The notes: generated from the sequence alone by a model not told the origin. DNA of 64,000 nucleotides from Pseudomonas aylmerensis (GCF_001702265.1 NZ_MAUE01000005.1:62001-126000); one strand, 5' to 3'. Numbered from the stretch's first letter, positions 28,313-38,278 are shown. Program-made: numbers and translations.

Positions 28313-29212
28313 ATGCACATTTTGCTGACCGGCGGTACTGGTTTGATTGGCCGCCAACTTTGCCGACACTGGCTTGCCCAGGGTCACCGCTTGACCGTGT
28401 GGAGTCGTGATCCGGAACAGGTGGCCCGTTTGTGTGGCGACCAGGTCCTGGGTGTGGGGCGCCTGCAAGAGGTGATCGGCCCGGTGGATGCGGTGGTCAA
28501 CCTGGCGGGCGCGGCTATTGCAGACCGTCCCTGGACCTATAAGCGCAAGGCGCTGTTGTGGAGCAGCCGTATCGGCCTTACCGAAACCCTGCTGGCCTGG
28601 CTGGAAGGCCTGGCACAGAAACCCTCGGTGTTGATCTCCGGTTCGGCGGTGGGCTGGTATGGCGACGGCGGCGAGCGTGAACTCACCGAAGCCAGCGGCC
28701 CGGTGCAGGACGATTTCCCCAGCCAGTTGTGTATTGCCTGGGAGGAAACCGCCCTGCGCGCCGAAGCGCTGGGCATGCGTGTGGTGCTGGTGCGTACCGG
28801 CCTGGTGCTGGCCGCAGAGGGCGGCTTTTTGTCGCGGCTGTTGCTGCCGTTCAAACTCGCGCTGGGCGGGCCGATCGGCACCGGTCGGCAGTGGATGCCA
28901 TGGGTCCATATCAAGGATCAAATCGCCCTGATTGATTTTCTTCTGCACAAGCCTGACGCCAGCGGTCCGTATAATGCCTGCGCGCCACACCCGGTACGCA
29001 ACCGTGAGTTCGCCAAGACGTTGGGCCAGGTGTTGCACCGCCCGGCGTTCATGCCGATGCCGGCCTTTGCGTTGAAGGTGGGGCTGGGCGAGTTGTCCGG
29101 CCTGTTGCTGGGCGGGCAAAAGGCCTTGCCTGAGCGGTTGCTGGCGGCCGGTTTCACTTTCCAGTTCACTGAGTTGCGCGCGGCTTTGGATGACGTGTCC
29201 AGCCGCCTCTAG
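28313..29212 (+). CDS. Epimerase-like protein, TIGR01777/YfcH family (atypical SDR)
   Basis: A 299-residue extended-SDR-like protein. The NAD(P) loop is [13 protein letters not shown] (residues 4-16). [13 protein letters not shown] follows the fourth strand, and [19 protein letters not shown] carries the Tyr of the active-site region. The C-terminal DUF1731 domain ends with [18 protein letters not shown]. Function is unproven; relatives include YfcH and SulA-type cell-division inhibitors in cyanobacteria. It is 14 bases upstream of hemH and divergent from the FAD oxidoreductase, a common placement in Pseudomonas where phrB-region genes border hemH. Confidence 0.9.
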   Translation: MHILLTGGTGLIGRQLCRHWLAQGHRLTVWSRDPEQVARLCGDQVLGVGRLQEVIGPVDAVVNLAGAAIADRPWTYKRKALLWSSRIGLTETLLAWLEGLAQKPSVLISGSAVGWYGDGGERELTEASGPVQDDFPSQLCIAWEETALRAEALGMRVVLVRTGLVLAAEGGFLSRLLLPFKLALGGPIGTGRQWMPWVHIKDQIALIDFLLHKPDASGPYNACAPHPVRNREFAKTLGQVLHRPAFMPMPAFALKVGLGELSGLLLGGQKALPERLLAAGFTFQFTELRAALDDVSSRL

Positions 29213-29226
29213 AGATAGGATGTTGC

Positions 29227-30252
29227 ATGACGGATCACGCGTTGTTACTGGTCAACCTGGGCTCACCGGCGTCCACTTCGGTGGCCGATGTGCGCAGCTA
29301 CCTCAATCAGTTCCTGATGGACCCTTACGTGATCGACCTGCCGTGGCCGGTGCGGCGTCTGCTGGTGTCGCTGATCCTGATCAAGCGGCCCGAGCAATCG
29401 GCTCACGCCTATGCCTCCATCTGGTGGGACGAGGGCTCGCCGCTGGTGGTGCTCAGCCGCCGCCTGCAACAGCAGATGACTGCGCAATGGACCCAGGGCC
29501 CGGTTGAGTTGGCGATGCGCTACGGCGAACCGTCGATTGAAAGCGTGTTGACCCGCCTCGCCGCACAGGGCATTCAGAAAGTCACCCTCGCGCCGTTGTA
29601 CCCGCAGTTCGCCGACAGCACCGTAACCACAGTCATCGAGGAAGCCAGGCGCGTAGTGCGCGATAAAAAACTCGATGTGCAGTTCTCGATCCTGCAACCG
29701 TTCTACGACCAGCCCGAATATCTCGACGCCCTGGTAGCAAGCGCGCGGCCTTATGTGGAACAGGATTACGACCACCTGCTGCTGAGTTTCCACGGCTTGC
29801 CTGAGCGCCACCTGACCAAACTCGACCCCACCGGCCAGCATTGCTTCAAGGATGCCGACTGCTGCAAGAACGCCTCCGCCGAGGTGCTCAAGACCTGCTA
29901 TCGCGCGCAGTGCTTCAGCGTCGCCCGTGACTTTGCCGCGCGCCTGGGCTTGCCGGAAGATAAATGGTCGGTGGCGTTCCAATCGCGCCTGGGCCGCGCC
30001 AAATGGATCGAACCCTACACCGAAGCGCGCCTGGAGGCGTTGGCACAGCAAGGTGTGAAAAAGCTGCTGGTGATGTGCCCGGCGTTTGTCGCCGACTGCA
30101 TCGAGACCCTGGAAGAAATCGGCGATCGCGGCCTGGAGCAGTTCCGCGAGGCCGGGGGCGAGGAGCTGGTGCTGGTGCCGTGCCTGAATGATGATCCACA
30201 GTGGGCAAAGGCGCTCAACACCTTGTGTGAGAGAGCCCCAACAGCGCTGTAA
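29227..30252 (+). CDS. hemH: Ferrochelatase
   Basis: A 341-residue enzyme that inserts ferrous iron into protoporphyrin IX, the last step of haem synthesis. The signature [12 protein letters not shown] gives the metal-ligand His (about residue 184), and the second half has [16 protein letters not shown] with the conserved Trp and Glu. [15 protein letters not shown] is also typical. Length is normal for proteobacteria. ATG 29227 lies 14 bases after the epimerase gene, and the two are probably cotranscribed. It is convergent with the TonB receptor gene. Confidence 0.97.
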   Translation: MTDHALLLVNLGSPASTSVADVRSYLNQFLMDPYVIDLPWPVRRLLVSLILIKRPEQSAHAYASIWWDEGSPLVVLSRRLQQQMTAQWTQGPVELAMRYGEPSIESVLTRLAAQGIQKVTLAPLYPQFADSTVTTVIEEARRVVRDKKLDVQFSILQPFYDQPEYLDALVASARPYVEQDYDHLLLSFHGLPERHLTKLDPTGQHCFKDADCCKNASAEVLKTCYRAQCFSVARDFAARLGLPEDKWSVAFQSRLGRAKWIEPYTEARLEALAQQGVKKLLVMCPAFVADCIETLEEIGDRGLEQFREAGGEELVLVPCLNDDPQWAKALNTLCERAPTAL

Positions 30253-30278
30253 CCAGGCCTTACACCCATCTACCTCTC

Positions 30279-30298
30279 GGCGCTGGCTTGCCGGCGCC
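30279..30298. repeat. REP-like hairpin between hemH and the TonB receptor
   Basis: Stem GGCGCTGG, loop CTTG, stem CCGGCGCC, with one G-T pair. It resembles a decayed repetitive palindrome and lies between convergent genes, where it may end both transcripts. Confidence 0.6.
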
Positions 30299-30313
30299 TG
30301 CAGTTAGAGGGTG

Positions 30314-32410
30314 TTACAGGTTGAGGGTCAGGCTGACCGTGAAATTGCGCGGCTCGCCGGGGCTGATCCAGTAGCTGCTGTAGGACCGCTCGTAGTAATT
30401 CTCATCAAACAGGTTGTTGAGGTTCAGCCCCACGGTGAGGTTGTCCGTGGCCTTGTAATGGGCCAACAGGTCAACAGTGTGATAAGCCGGCAGTTCGAAA
30501 CGCGTCCCTGCCTCACCCGAGCGGTCACCTACATAAGTGAACGCCGCCCCCAGGTCTGAGCCGCGCAACGCGCCGTCCTGGAACTCATACACGCCCAACA
30601 GACTGCCGCTGCGCTTGGCCACGCCGAGGATCCGGCTGCCGGCGGGAAGGGTTTTATCGCCTTTGGTCACCTCGGCGTCGATGTAGGCAAACGCGCCGAT
30701 CACTCGCACGGCATCGCTCACTTGCCCGCTCAGTTGCAGGTCAAGGCCTTGGCTGCGCGCCTTGCCCACGGCGCGGTTGAGGTTGGTGGCGGGGTCCAGG
30801 GTGAGTACATTTTCCTTCTCGATATGGAACGCGGCCAGGGTGGCGCTGAGACGGTCGTCGAACAGCTCGCTCTTGACCCCCACTTCATAGCCCACGCCTT
30901 CTTCCGGCTTGAAGGATTTCCCGTCGGCGCCCAGCCCGCTGTTGGGCTTGAACGACGTGGAGGCATTGGCGAACACCCCGACTTGCGGCGTGAGCTGATA
31001 GAGCAGGCCGGCACGCTGGGTCAAGGCATCGTGGGTTTGGTGGCTCCTGGCGTGGTTGCGGGTGAAGTCGTCGATGCTCTGCTCGAAATGCTCGAAGCGC
31101 GCACCGACCATGCCGCGCAGGCGGTCGGTGAAGATGACCTGGTCTTGCAGGTTTAGCGCGTGGCTTTGGGTCTGTTCGAAGAAGTCAGTGCCGGAGCGCG
31201 CGCCGTTGGGTTTGGGCTGGCCGTAGACCGGGTTGTAGATATCGAGGGTGTAGCGGCTTCCGCCAATCGCGGTGACGCGTTCTTTCTTGCGATAGTCCTC
31301 GTATTCGGTGCCAACCAGCAACTCGTGCTGCCAGCTGCCGATATCGAACAGGCCGCGCAGCTCCACCTGGGTAATGCTGTCGTGCCAGCCCGTGGAGCGT
31401 TCACGGTAGCGGCGGTCGATGGTGTGGCCGTCGGCATTCAGTGCGCGGTTTTCCGAGGCGTCGCCCCACAGGCTGCCCTGTTTGTAGTGGCTGGCCAGGC
31501 GCAGTTTCCAGGCGTCGTTGAGGTGATGCTCAAGGCTGGCCTGGAGACGGTTGTTATGGTTGTCGATATCGCCGTCGTTGGGTTCACCCAGGAAGGTTGT
31601 GCGGGACACGCCGCTGGCGTCGACGATGCCGCGGTCGAAGGTGGAGCTGTGGCGCACCAATTCGCTTTCCACCAGCAGATGTGTGTCCGGGTCCAGCTGC
31701 CAACTGAATGAGGGGGCAACAAAGACCCGCTTGCTCTGCACATGGTCGCGAAAGCTGTGGTTGTCTTCCACGGCCAGGTTGACTCGCGAGAGCAGGTTGC
31801 CCTCGCTGTCCAGCGGGGTGTTGAGGTCGACGGCGGTGCGATAGCGATCCCAACTGCCGGCGCTGGTTTGCACGGTGGTGAAGGCATCGGGCTGGGGCTT
31901 CTTGGTGACGATGTTCACGGTGCCGCCGGGATCGCCACGACCGTAGAGGCTCGCGGCGGGGCCCTTGAGCACTTCGATGCGTTCGATATTGGCGGTGTCC
32001 GGCGTGCTCGGGTAGCCACGGTTGGCGCTGAAACCGTCCTGGTAAAACTCCGACGTGGTGAAGCCGCGCACGCTGTATTCGTAGAGGGTGAGGCCGCCGA
32101 AGTTGTTTTGCTTGGACACGCCACCGGCAAACTCAAGGGCGCGTTCTACCTGGGTGCTGCCCAGATCCTTGAGCACCGTTGCGGGAATCACGCTGATCGA
32201 TTGTGGGATGTCGCGCAGGGCCGTGTCGGTTTTTGTCGCACTGGCCGAACGCGTTGCACGGTAGCCCTTGACCGGGCCGGTGGCGGACTCATAGGCGTCG
32301 GTGGTGACGCTGATGGTGTCGAGTTCCAGGGTGTTGTCTTCGGCGTAGGCAGGGTCAAATAACAGGCCCAGGGCCAGGCCAGCCATGGGGGCAATTCTTC
32401 GAGACGGCAT
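30314..32410 (-). CDS. TonB-dependent siderophore receptor
   Basis: A 698-residue outer-membrane receptor. A signal peptide ends near AYA; a TonB-box-like DTISVT follows near the mature N-terminus. The plug domain has DIPQSISVIP and the conserved VLKGPAASLYGRGDPGGTVNIVTKKP. The C-terminal barrel ends with RNFTVSLTLNL. The plug pattern is that of ferrisiderophore receptors (FpvA, FhuE or FoxA type) but without a clear N-terminal signalling domain, so no FecI/FecR control is expected, and no such genes are next to it. ATG 32410 is chosen over a TTG five codons upstream. A Fur-like half site lies at 32455. The ligand cannot be told. Confidence 0.92.
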   Translation of the reverse strand: MPSRRIAPMAGLALGLLFDPAYAEDNTLELDTISVTTDAYESATGPVKGYRATRSASATKTDTALRDIPQSISVIPATVLKDLGSTQVERALEFAGGVSKQNNFGGLTLYEYSVRGFTTSEFYQDGFSANRGYPSTPDTANIERIEVLKGPAASLYGRGDPGGTVNIVTKKPQPDAFTTVQTSAGSWDRYRTAVDLNTPLDSEGNLLSRVNLAVEDNHSFRDHVQSKRVFVAPSFSWQLDPDTHLLVESELVRHSSTFDRGIVDASGVSRTTFLGEPNDGDIDNHNNRLQASLEHHLNDAWKLRLASHYKQGSLWGDASENRALNADGHTIDRRYRERSTGWHDSITQVELRGLFDIGSWQHELLVGTEYEDYRKKERVTAIGGSRYTLDIYNPVYGQPKPNGARSGTDFFEQTQSHALNLQDQVIFTDRLRGMVGARFEHFEQSIDDFTRNHARSHQTHDALTQRAGLLYQLTPQVGVFANASTSFKPNSGLGADGKSFKPEEGVGYEVGVKSELFDDRLSATLAAFHIEKENVLTLDPATNLNRAVGKARSQGLDLQLSGQVSDAVRVIGAFAYIDAEVTKGDKTLPAGSRILGVAKRSGSLLGVYEFQDGALRGSDLGAAFTYVGDRSGEAGTRFELPAYHTVDLLAHYKATDNLTVGLNLNNLFDENYYERSYSSYWISPGEPRNFTVSLTLNL

Positions 32411-32454
32411 GATAGAGCGTTCCAATAGCGATATTGAAACAATATAACATGTCT

Positions 32455-32463
32455 AATGAGAAT
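32455..32463 (-). promoter_or_regulatory. Possible Fur half-box upstream of the TonB receptor
   Basis: AATGAGAAT (ATTCTCATT on the minus strand), 45 bases upstream of the receptor start, equals one arm of the AATGAGAAT-x-ATTCTCATT form of the Fur box. The second arm is not well conserved, so the call is tentative. Confidence 0.35.
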
Positions 32464-32488
32464 GCCTTCGCTTTGAAATATGAGCTTA

Positions 32489-32512
32489 CAGGTACCCGCG
32501 AACGGGTACCTG
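32489..32512. terminator. Palindrome between algW and the TonB receptor
   Basis: Stem CAGGTACCCG, loop CGAA, stem CGGGTACCTG. It lies just after the algW stop. No T-run follows on either strand, so it may protect the 3' end or act as a weak terminator. Confidence 0.55.
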
Positions 32513-32522
32513 GCGAGGCGTC

Positions 32523-33677
32523 TTATTCCTCTTCTTTGACCGGTGCAGGCGGTGGGCGCAAGCCGATTTCTGCCAGCAGCTTGATCTCTTTACCGTTGCG
32601 CATCACCTGGATTGCCACCTTGTCGGTCGGCTTGATCCGCGCCACCTGGTTCATCGATTTGCGCCCATCACCGGCCGGTTCGCCGTTGATGCTGAGGATC
32701 ACATCGCCCAGTTGCAGGCCGGCTTTCTGCGCCGGGCCGTCGCGGAAAATCCCGGCGACCACGATGCCCGGGCGTCCGGTCAAGCCAAAGGACTCGGCCA
32801 GCTCCTTGGTCAACGGTTGTACTTCGATCCCTAGCCAGCCGCGAATCACCTGGCCGTGCTCGATGATCGACTTCATCACTTCCATCGCCAGTTTCACCGG
32901 GATCGCAAAACCGATGCCCTGGGAGCCGCCGGACTTGGAGAAAATCGCCGTGTTGATACCGGTCAGGTTGCCATTGGCATCCACCAGTGCGCCGCCCGAG
33001 TTGCCCGGGTTGATCGCCGCGTCGGTCTGGATGAAGTCTTCGTAGCTGTTGAGGCCCAACTGGTTACGCCCGGTGGCGCTGATGATGCCCATGGTCACCG
33101 TCTGGCCCACCCCGAACGGGTTGCCGATGGCCAGTGCGACGTCACCGACGCGCAGGCCGTCGGAGCGACCGAGGGTGATTGAAGGCAGGCTCTTGAGGTC
33201 GATCTTCAGCACCGCAAGGTCGGTTTCGGGGTCGCTGCCGACCACGCGGGCCAGGGTCTCGCGGCCATCGCGCAGGGCGACCACGATCTGGTCGGCGCCG
33301 GTGGTCACGTGGTTGTTGGTGAGGATGTAGCCCTCGGGGCTCATGATCACTCCGGAGCCGAGGCTGGATTCCATGCGCCGCTGCTTGGGGCCGTTATCGC
33401 CGAAATAGCGGCGAAATTGCGGGTCTTCGAATAATGGATGAGCGGGTTTGTTGATGACTTTCGTGGTGTACAGGTTGACCACCGCTGGCGCCGCGATAAC
33501 GACAGCGTCCGCATAGGTCACCGGGCCTTGCACCACCGCGCTGGTTTGCGGCGCCTGCTGCAGGTTCACATCAAGGCTGGGTAAGCCCACCAACTGGGGG
33601 AAACGCTGAATAATCAGCATCGCGATCAGCACGCCAGCCAGCAATGGCCATCCAAAAAAACGCAGTGCCTTGAGCAT
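32523..33677 (-). CDS. algW: Periplasmic serine protease AlgW (DegS-like)
   Basis: A 384-residue inner-membrane-anchored protease with one PDZ domain. A membrane helix is at about 8-25. The catalytic triad is His in TNNHVT (about 122), Asp in PETDLAVLKI (about 151) and Ser in NPGNSGGALV (about 227). The PDZ domain spans about 280-370 (LQLGDVILSINGEPAGD). AlgW cleaves the anti-sigma factor MucA when misfolded outer-membrane proteins or MucE bind the PDZ domain, releasing AlgU. ATG 33677 is used rather than an in-frame TTG one codon before. It stands alone, divergent from the Nif3 gene. Confidence 0.94.
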   Translation of the reverse strand: MLKALRFFGWPLLAGVLIAMLIIQRFPQLVGLPSLDVNLQQAPQTSAVVQGPVTYADAVVIAAPAVVNLYTTKVINKPAHPLFEDPQFRRYFGDNGPKQRRMESSLGSGVIMSPEGYILTNNHVTTGADQIVVALRDGRETLARVVGSDPETDLAVLKIDLKSLPSITLGRSDGLRVGDVALAIGNPFGVGQTVTMGIISATGRNQLGLNSYEDFIQTDAAINPGNSGGALVDANGNLTGINTAIFSKSGGSQGIGFAIPVKLAMEVMKSIIEHGQVIRGWLGIEVQPLTKELAESFGLTGRPGIVVAGIFRDGPAQKAGLQLGDVILSINGEPAGDGRKSMNQVARIKPTDKVAIQVMRNGKEIKLLAEIGLRPPPAPVKEEE

Positions 33678-33779
33678 CAAGTAAGTCCTGACAGGTTGCA
33701 GGGGGCGGGAGAGCGCCCATAATGTCGCGCATTATACGAGGCTGCGAGCGCCTCGGAACGGGATATTTAGGAGTCTTTT

Positions 33780-34538
33780 ATGGCCGTCCCCCTTACCACC
33801 CTCGTCGAGGAAGCGGACCGCTACCTCGGCAGTGCAAAAATTGCCGATTATTGCCCCAATGGCCTGCAGGTCGAGGGGCGCCCGCAGGTGATGCGCATCG
33901 TCAGCGGCGTGACCGCCAGCCAGGCGCTGCTGGATGCAGCCGTCGAAGCGCAGGCCGACCTGGTCCTGGTGCACCACGGTTATTTCTGGAAGGGCGAAAA
34001 CCCCTGCATCACCGGCATGAAGCAACGCCGCCTGAAAACGCTGCTCAAGCACGACATCAGTCTGCTGGCCTACCACCTGCCGCTGGACCTGCACCCTGAT
34101 GTCGGCAACAACGTGCAGCTCGCCCGCCAGCTGGACATCACGGTCGAAGGCCCGCTGGACCCGAGCAACCCGAAGATCGTCGGCCTGGTCGGTTCGCTCT
34201 CCGAGCCGCTGTCACCGCGCGACTTCGCACGCCGGGTGCAGGACGTCATGGGCCGCGAGCCCTTGCTGATCGAAGGCAGCGAGATGATCCGCCGCGTCGG
34301 CTGGTGCACCGGCGGGGGCCAGGGCTATATCGACGACGCGATTGCCGCCGGCGTCGACCTGTTCCTGAGTGGCGAGGCGTCGGAGCAGACCTTCCACAGC
34401 GCTCGCGAAAACGACATCAGCTTTATCGCCGCCGGCCATCACGCCACCGAACGCTACGGCGTGCAGGCACTGGGCGATTACCTGGCGCGGCGTTTTGCCC
34501 TGGAGCATTTGTTCATCGACTGCCCCAACCCGATCTAA
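33780..34538 (+). CDS. Nif3-like dinuclear metal centre protein
   Basis: A 252-residue protein of the Nif3/YbgI family (DUF34), a toroidal hexamer with two metals. Metal ligands appear as VLVHHGYFWK (about 61-70), DLHPD and HHATERYG near the C-terminus, with the N-terminal YCPNGLQVEG conserved. Some family members are annotated as GTP cyclohydrolase 1 type 2, which is doubtful. The start ATG 33780 has AGGAG upstream. It diverges from algW, the standard Pseudomonas arrangement, and is followed by a REPIN. Confidence 0.93.
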   Translation: MAVPLTTLVEEADRYLGSAKIADYCPNGLQVEGRPQVMRIVSGVTASQALLDAAVEAQADLVLVHHGYFWKGENPCITGMKQRRLKTLLKHDISLLAYHLPLDLHPDVGNNVQLARQLDITVEGPLDPSNPKIVGLVGSLSEPLSPRDFARRVQDVMGREPLLIEGSEMIRRVGWCTGGGQGYIDDAIAAGVDLFLSGEASEQTFHSARENDISFIAAGHHATERYGVQALGDYLARRFALEHLFIDCPNPI

Positions 34539-34556
34539 GCCATGCAACTGAACCCC

Positions 34557-34643
34557 TGTGGGGGCTGGCTTGCCTGCGACGCAGGCAACTCGGTACATCC
34601 GGCACACCGAGTTGAAGCCATCGCCGGCAAGCCAGCTCCCACA
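34557..34643. repeat. REPIN (paired inverted REP) between the Nif3 gene and cysD
   Basis: TGTGGGGGCTGGCTTGCCTG at the left and its inverse CAAGCCAGCTCCCACA at the right enclose about 40 bases with their own inverted repeat (AACTCGGT...ACCGAGTT). This is the GCTTGCC-type REP doublet of fluorescent Pseudomonas. The remaining gap to cysD (34644-34793) shows no gene; it must hold the cysD promoter. Confidence 0.85.
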
Positions 34644-34793
34644 CCTGAACGCGTTGCACCCCAAACCACGAGGCATATTCATATACCGTTTCGATCTAGC
34701 TGGCTCCCTGAATAGAAGAAGGTGCTGTGCTAGCATGCCCCGCTCGAACACGGCCCGCTGGCCGTCCATAAGATCGTTTTTCCGTGAGTAACC

Positions 34794-35711
34794 ATGGTCG
34801 ACAAACTGACGCATCTGAAACAGCTGGAGGCGGAAAGCATCCACATCATCCGCGAGGTCGCCGCCGAGTTCGACAACCCGGTGATGCTCTACTCGATCGG
34901 TAAAGACTCCGCCGTGATGCTGCACCTGGCACGCAAGGCCTTCTTCCCGGGCAAGCTGCCGTTCCCGGTGATGCACGTCGACACCCGCTGGAAATTCCAG
35001 GAGATGTACAAGTTCCGCGACAAAATGGTCGAGGAGCTGGGCCTGGACCTGATCACCCACGTCAATCCGGATGGTGTGGCGCAGGGCATCAACCCGTTCA
35101 CCCACGGCAGCGCCAAGCACACCGATATCATGAAGACCGAAGGCCTCAAGCAGGCCCTGGACAAACATGGTTTCGACGCCGCCTTCGGCGGTGCCCGTCG
35201 CGATGAAGAGAAATCCCGCGCCAAAGAGCGCGTGTACTCATTCCGCGACAGCAAGCACCGCTGGGACCCGAAGAACCAGCGCCCGGAGCTGTGGAACGTC
35301 TACAACGGCAACGTCAACAAGGGCGAGTCGATCCGTGTGTTCCCGCTGTCCAACTGGACCGAGCTGGATATCTGGCAGTACATCTACCTGGAAGGCATCC
35401 CGATCGTGCCGCTGTACTTCGCCGCCGAACGCGAAGTGATCGAGAAGAACGGCACGTTGATCATGATCGACGACGACCGCATCCTCGAGCACTTGTCCGA
35501 CGAAGACAAAGCCCGAATCGTCAAAAAGAAAGTACGTTTCCGTACCCTTGGCTGCTACCCGTTGACGGGCGCGGTGGAGTCCGAAGCCGAGACGCTGACC
35601 GACATCATTCAGGAAATGCTCCTGACGCGAACTTCCGAGCGCCAGGGCCGTGTCATCGACCACGATGGCGCAGGCTCGATGGAAGATAAAAAACGTCAAG
35701 GGTACTTTTAA
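34794..35711 (+). CDS. cysD: Sulfate adenylyltransferase small subunit
   Basis: A 305-residue PP-loop ATPase that, with CysN, makes adenosine 5'-phosphosulfate from sulfate and ATP. The PP-loop is [17 protein letters not shown] (about 38-54). [22 protein letters not shown] and the C-terminal [14 protein letters not shown] are also typical. The end, DKKRQGYF, is the usual CysD terminus, so the gene is complete. Normally cysNC follows within a few bases; here 499 bases with an extra gene come between. Confidence 0.96.
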   Translation: MVDKLTHLKQLEAESIHIIREVAAEFDNPVMLYSIGKDSAVMLHLARKAFFPGKLPFPVMHVDTRWKFQEMYKFRDKMVEELGLDLITHVNPDGVAQGINPFTHGSAKHTDIMKTEGLKQALDKHGFDAAFGGARRDEEKSRAKERVYSFRDSKHRWDPKNQRPELWNVYNGNVNKGESIRVFPLSNWTELDIWQYIYLEGIPIVPLYFAAEREVIEKNGTLIMIDDDRILEHLSDEDKARIVKKKVRFRTLGCYPLTGAVESEAETLTDIIQEMLLTRTSERQGRVIDHDGAGSMEDKKRQGYF

Positions 35712-35771
35712 GCTTCGAGTTACAAGCGGCAAGCTGCAAGTTAAAGGCGGTATGCGTAATTTTGCAGCTTG
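35710..35771. repeat. Left repeat block of the insertion between cysD and cysNC
   Basis: Sequence of the AAGCTTC...CAAGCGGCAAGCTGCAA type, with an internal inverted repeat CAAGCTGCAA (35730-35739) and TTGCAGCTTG (35762-35771). The 13-mer CAAGCGGCAAGCT (35723-35735) recurs inverted at 36171-36183, behind the S23 gene. It begins at the cysD stop codon. Confidence 0.7.
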
Positions 35772-35815
35772 GTGCTTGCAGCCGGTTGTTGCGAGCCGCT
35801 ACTGAGTGACTCGTG

Positions 35816-36157
35816 ATGGACTTCGAGAAACTGGTTGTCTGGCAAAGAAGCAAGTGTCTGGCGGTGCAGATCTATAGCGAGTTTGCGGAGTGCGGGGATT
35901 TTGGCTTCAAAGATCAAATCACCCGGTCTGCACTTTCGGTGCCTTCCAATATTGCTGAAGGCATGGAACGTCGTAGCGCCAAAGAGAAAGCTTACTTTCT
36001 TTGGATTGCAAAGGCTTCTTGTGGGGAGCTACGAACTCAGATCTTCATCGGTTGTGACATTGCCTACATCGCCCGCCCGCTGGCTGAAAACTGGATTACA
36101 GAAACTCGCGAGCTTTCAAAAATGCTCTGCGGCCTGATCAACAAAATTTCTGACTAG
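35816..36157 (+). CDS. Four-helix-bundle protein of the S23/IVP family
   Basis: A 113-residue helical protein. It begins [20 protein letters not shown] and has the family core [29 protein letters not shown] (the S-x-P-S-N-I-A-E-G motif). The family is named for open frames found in 23S rRNA intervening sequences, but most members are free-standing genes, often in spots that vary between strains. Function is unknown; it forms a pentamer of helical bundles in solved relatives. Here it is sandwiched between cysD and cysNC and flanked by inverted copies of a CAAGCGGCAAGCT repeat, so it looks like a later insertion. It keeps the operon direction. ATG 35816 follows a GTG by one codon. Confidence 0.85.
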   Translation: MDFEKLVVWQRSKCLAVQIYSEFAECGDFGFKDQITRSALSVPSNIAEGMERRSAKEKAYFLWIAKASCGELRTQIFIGCDIAYIARPLAENWITETRELSKMLCGLINKISD

Positions 36158-36169
36158 CTGTACGCCGAC

Positions 36170-36204
36170 AAGCTTGCCGCTTGAAGCTTACAGCTTGGAG
36201 CTTG
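36170..36204. repeat. Right repeat block of the insertion between cysD and cysNC
   Basis: AAGCTTGCCGCTTGAAGCTT followed by ACAGCTTGGAGCTTG, the inverse of the left block over the 13-mer at 36171-36183. GGAG at 36197-36200 inside this repeat is the only plausible ribosome site for cysNC. Confidence 0.7.
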
Positions 36205-36210
36205 AATGCA

Positions 36211-38109
36211 ATGAGCCATCAATCTGATTTGATCAGCGAGGACATCCTCGCCTACCTGGGCCAGCACGAGCGCAAGGAAATGTTGCGCTTCCTGACCTGT
36301 GGCAACGTCGACGACGGCAAGAGCACCCTGATCGGGCGCCTGCTGCACGACTCCAAGATGATCTACGAAGATCACCTGGAAGCCATCACCCGCGATTCGA
36401 AGAAGTCCGGCACCACGGGCGATGACATCGACCTGGCGTTGCTGGTCGACGGCCTGCAGGCCGAGCGTGAGCAGGGCATCACCATCGATGTTGCCTACCG
36501 CTATTTCTCCACCGCCAAGCGCAAATTCATCATCGCCGACACCCCCGGCCATGAGCAGTACACCCGCAACATGGCCACCGGCGCGTCCACCTGTGACCTG
36601 GCGATCATCCTGATCGACGCCCGCTACGGCGTACAGACCCAGACCCGTCGCCACAGCTTCATCGCCTCGTTGCTGGGGATCAAACACATCGTGGTGGCCG
36701 TCAACAAGATGGACATCAATGGCTTCGACCAAAGCGTATTCGAGCAGATCAAGGCCGATTACCTGAAGTTCGCCGACGGTATCGCCTTCAAGCCGAGCAC
36801 CCTGGCCTTCGTGCCGATGTCGGCGCTCAAGGGCGACAACGTGGTGAACAAGAGCGAGCGTTCGCCGTGGTACACCGGCCAATCGCTGATGGAGATTCTC
36901 GAAACCGTCGAGATCGCCAACGACCGCAACTACACCGACCTGCGGTTCCCGGTGCAGTACGTCAACCGTCCGAACCTGAACTTCCGTGGTTTCGCCGGCA
37001 CCCTGGCCAGCGGCGTCGTGCACAAGGGCGACGAAGTCGTGGTGCTGCCGTCGGGCAAGAGCAGTCGGGTCAAATCCATCGTGACCTTCGAAGGTGAGCT
37101 GGAGCATGCGGGGCCTGGCCAGGCCGTGACCCTGACCATGGAAGACGAGATCGACATCTCCCGTGGCGACTTGCTGGTGCATGCCGACAACGTGCCGCAA
37201 GTGACTGACGCCTTCGACGCCATGCTGGTGTGGATGGCCGAAGAGCCGATGCTGCCGGGCAAGAAATACGACATCAAGCGCGCCACCAGCTACGTGCCGG
37301 GTTCCATCACCAGCATCGTGCACCGCGTGGACGTGAACACCCTGGCCGAAGGCCCGGCAAGTTCGCTGCAGTTGAACGAGATCGGCCGGGTCAAGGTCAG
37401 CCTCGACGCCGCCATTGCGTTGGACGGCTATGACAGCAATCGCACCACCGGTGCGTTTATCGTCATCGACCGATTGACCAACGGCACTGTGGCCGCGGGC
37501 ATGATCATCGCACCGCCGGTCAACCATGGCGGCGCTGCGCAGCACGGCAGTCTCGCGCATGTGGCCACCGAGGAGCGCGCGCTGCGTTTCGGCCAGCAAC
37601 CGGCCACCGTATTGTTCAGCGGCCTGTCGGGCGCCGGCAAAAGCACCCTGGCCTATGCGGTTGAGCGCAAGCTCTTCGACATGGGGCGTGCGGTGTTCGT
37701 ACTCGATGGCCAGAACCTGCGTCACGACCTGAACAAAGGTCTGCCGCAGGACCGTGCCGGGCGTACCGAAAACTGGCGGCGTGCCGCGCATGTGGCGCGT
37801 CAGTTCAACGAGGCTGGCCTGCTGACCCTGGCCGCCTTCGTTGCACCGGATGCCGAGGGTCGCGAACAGGCCAAGGCGCTGATTGGCGCCGACCGCCTGC
37901 TCACGGTCTATGTGCAAGCCTCGCCGCTGGTGTGCGCCGAGCGTGATCCGCAAGGCCTGTACGCCGCGGGTGGGGATAACATCCCTGGCGAGTCTTTCCC
38001 GTACGACGTGCCGTTGAATGCCGACCTGGTGATCGACACCCAGGCCCTGTCGCTGGAAGACAGCGTCAAGCAAGTGCTGGAGCTGTTGCGTCAGCGCGGC
38101 GCGATCTAA
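36211..38109 (+). CDS. cysNC: Bifunctional sulfate adenylyltransferase large subunit / APS kinase
   Basis: A 632-residue fusion. Residues 1-440 are CysN, a GTPase that drives sulfate adenylation: G1 [18 protein letters not shown] (about 31-48), [12 protein letters not shown] as G3 and NKMD as G4. Residues about 455-632 are the CysC APS kinase with P-loop [12 protein letters not shown] (from 471), making PAPS. The N- and C-terminal parts join without a break in frame. ATG 36211 gives the normal [12 protein letters not shown] start; the ribosome site is within the upstream repeat. It should pair with CysD despite the inserted gene. A strong terminator follows. Confidence 0.96.
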   Translation: MSHQSDLISEDILAYLGQHERKEMLRFLTCGNVDDGKSTLIGRLLHDSKMIYEDHLEAITRDSKKSGTTGDDIDLALLVDGLQAEREQGITIDVAYRYFSTAKRKFIIADTPGHEQYTRNMATGASTCDLAIILIDARYGVQTQTRRHSFIASLLGIKHIVVAVNKMDINGFDQSVFEQIKADYLKFADGIAFKPSTLAFVPMSALKGDNVVNKSERSPWYTGQSLMEILETVEIANDRNYTDLRFPVQYVNRPNLNFRGFAGTLASGVVHKGDEVVVLPSGKSSRVKSIVTFEGELEHAGPGQAVTLTMEDEIDISRGDLLVHADNVPQVTDAFDAMLVWMAEEPMLPGKKYDIKRATSYVPGSITSIVHRVDVNTLAEGPASSLQLNEIGRVKVSLDAAIALDGYDSNRTTGAFIVIDRLTNGTVAAGMIIAPPVNHGGAAQHGSLAHVATEERALRFGQQPATVLFSGLSGAGKSTLAYAVERKLFDMGRAVFVLDGQNLRHDLNKGLPQDRAGRTENWRRAAHVARQFNEAGLLTLAAFVAPDAEGREQAKALIGADRLLTVYVQASPLVCAERDPQGLYAAGGDNIPGESFPYDVPLNADLVIDTQALSLEDSVKQVLELLRQRGAI

Positions 38110-38125
38110 ACCTCGCCGCCACAAG

Positions 38126-38163
38126 AAAAGCCCGCCACCGATGACTCGGTGACGGGCTTTTTT
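38126..38163 (+). terminator. Intrinsic terminator behind cysNC
   Basis: Stem AAAAGCCCG...CACCG with complement CGGTG...CGGGCTTTT, followed by a T-run on the plus strand and A-run before, so it may work both ways. It lies 17 bases after the cysNC stop. Confidence 0.9.
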
Positions 38164-38189
38164 ACATCCTCAAGATCAGGCTCAATCAA

Positions 38190-38278
38190 TGTGGGAGCTG
38201 GCTTGCCTGCGATTGCTGACTGTCAGTTGATATATCAGTAACTGACCCACCGCTATCGCAGGCAAGCCAGCTCCCACA
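38190..38278. repeat. REPIN between cysNC and the acyltransferase gene
   Basis: TGTGGGAGCTGGCTTGCCTG (from 38190) and its perfect inverse ending at 38278 surround a 41-base centre. It separates the convergent cysNC and acyltransferase genes. Confidence 0.88.

Noticed and set aside
36154..38124. A 656-codon minus-strand frame opposite cysNC
   Set aside because: Antisense shadow of a gene with complete CysN and CysC motifs.
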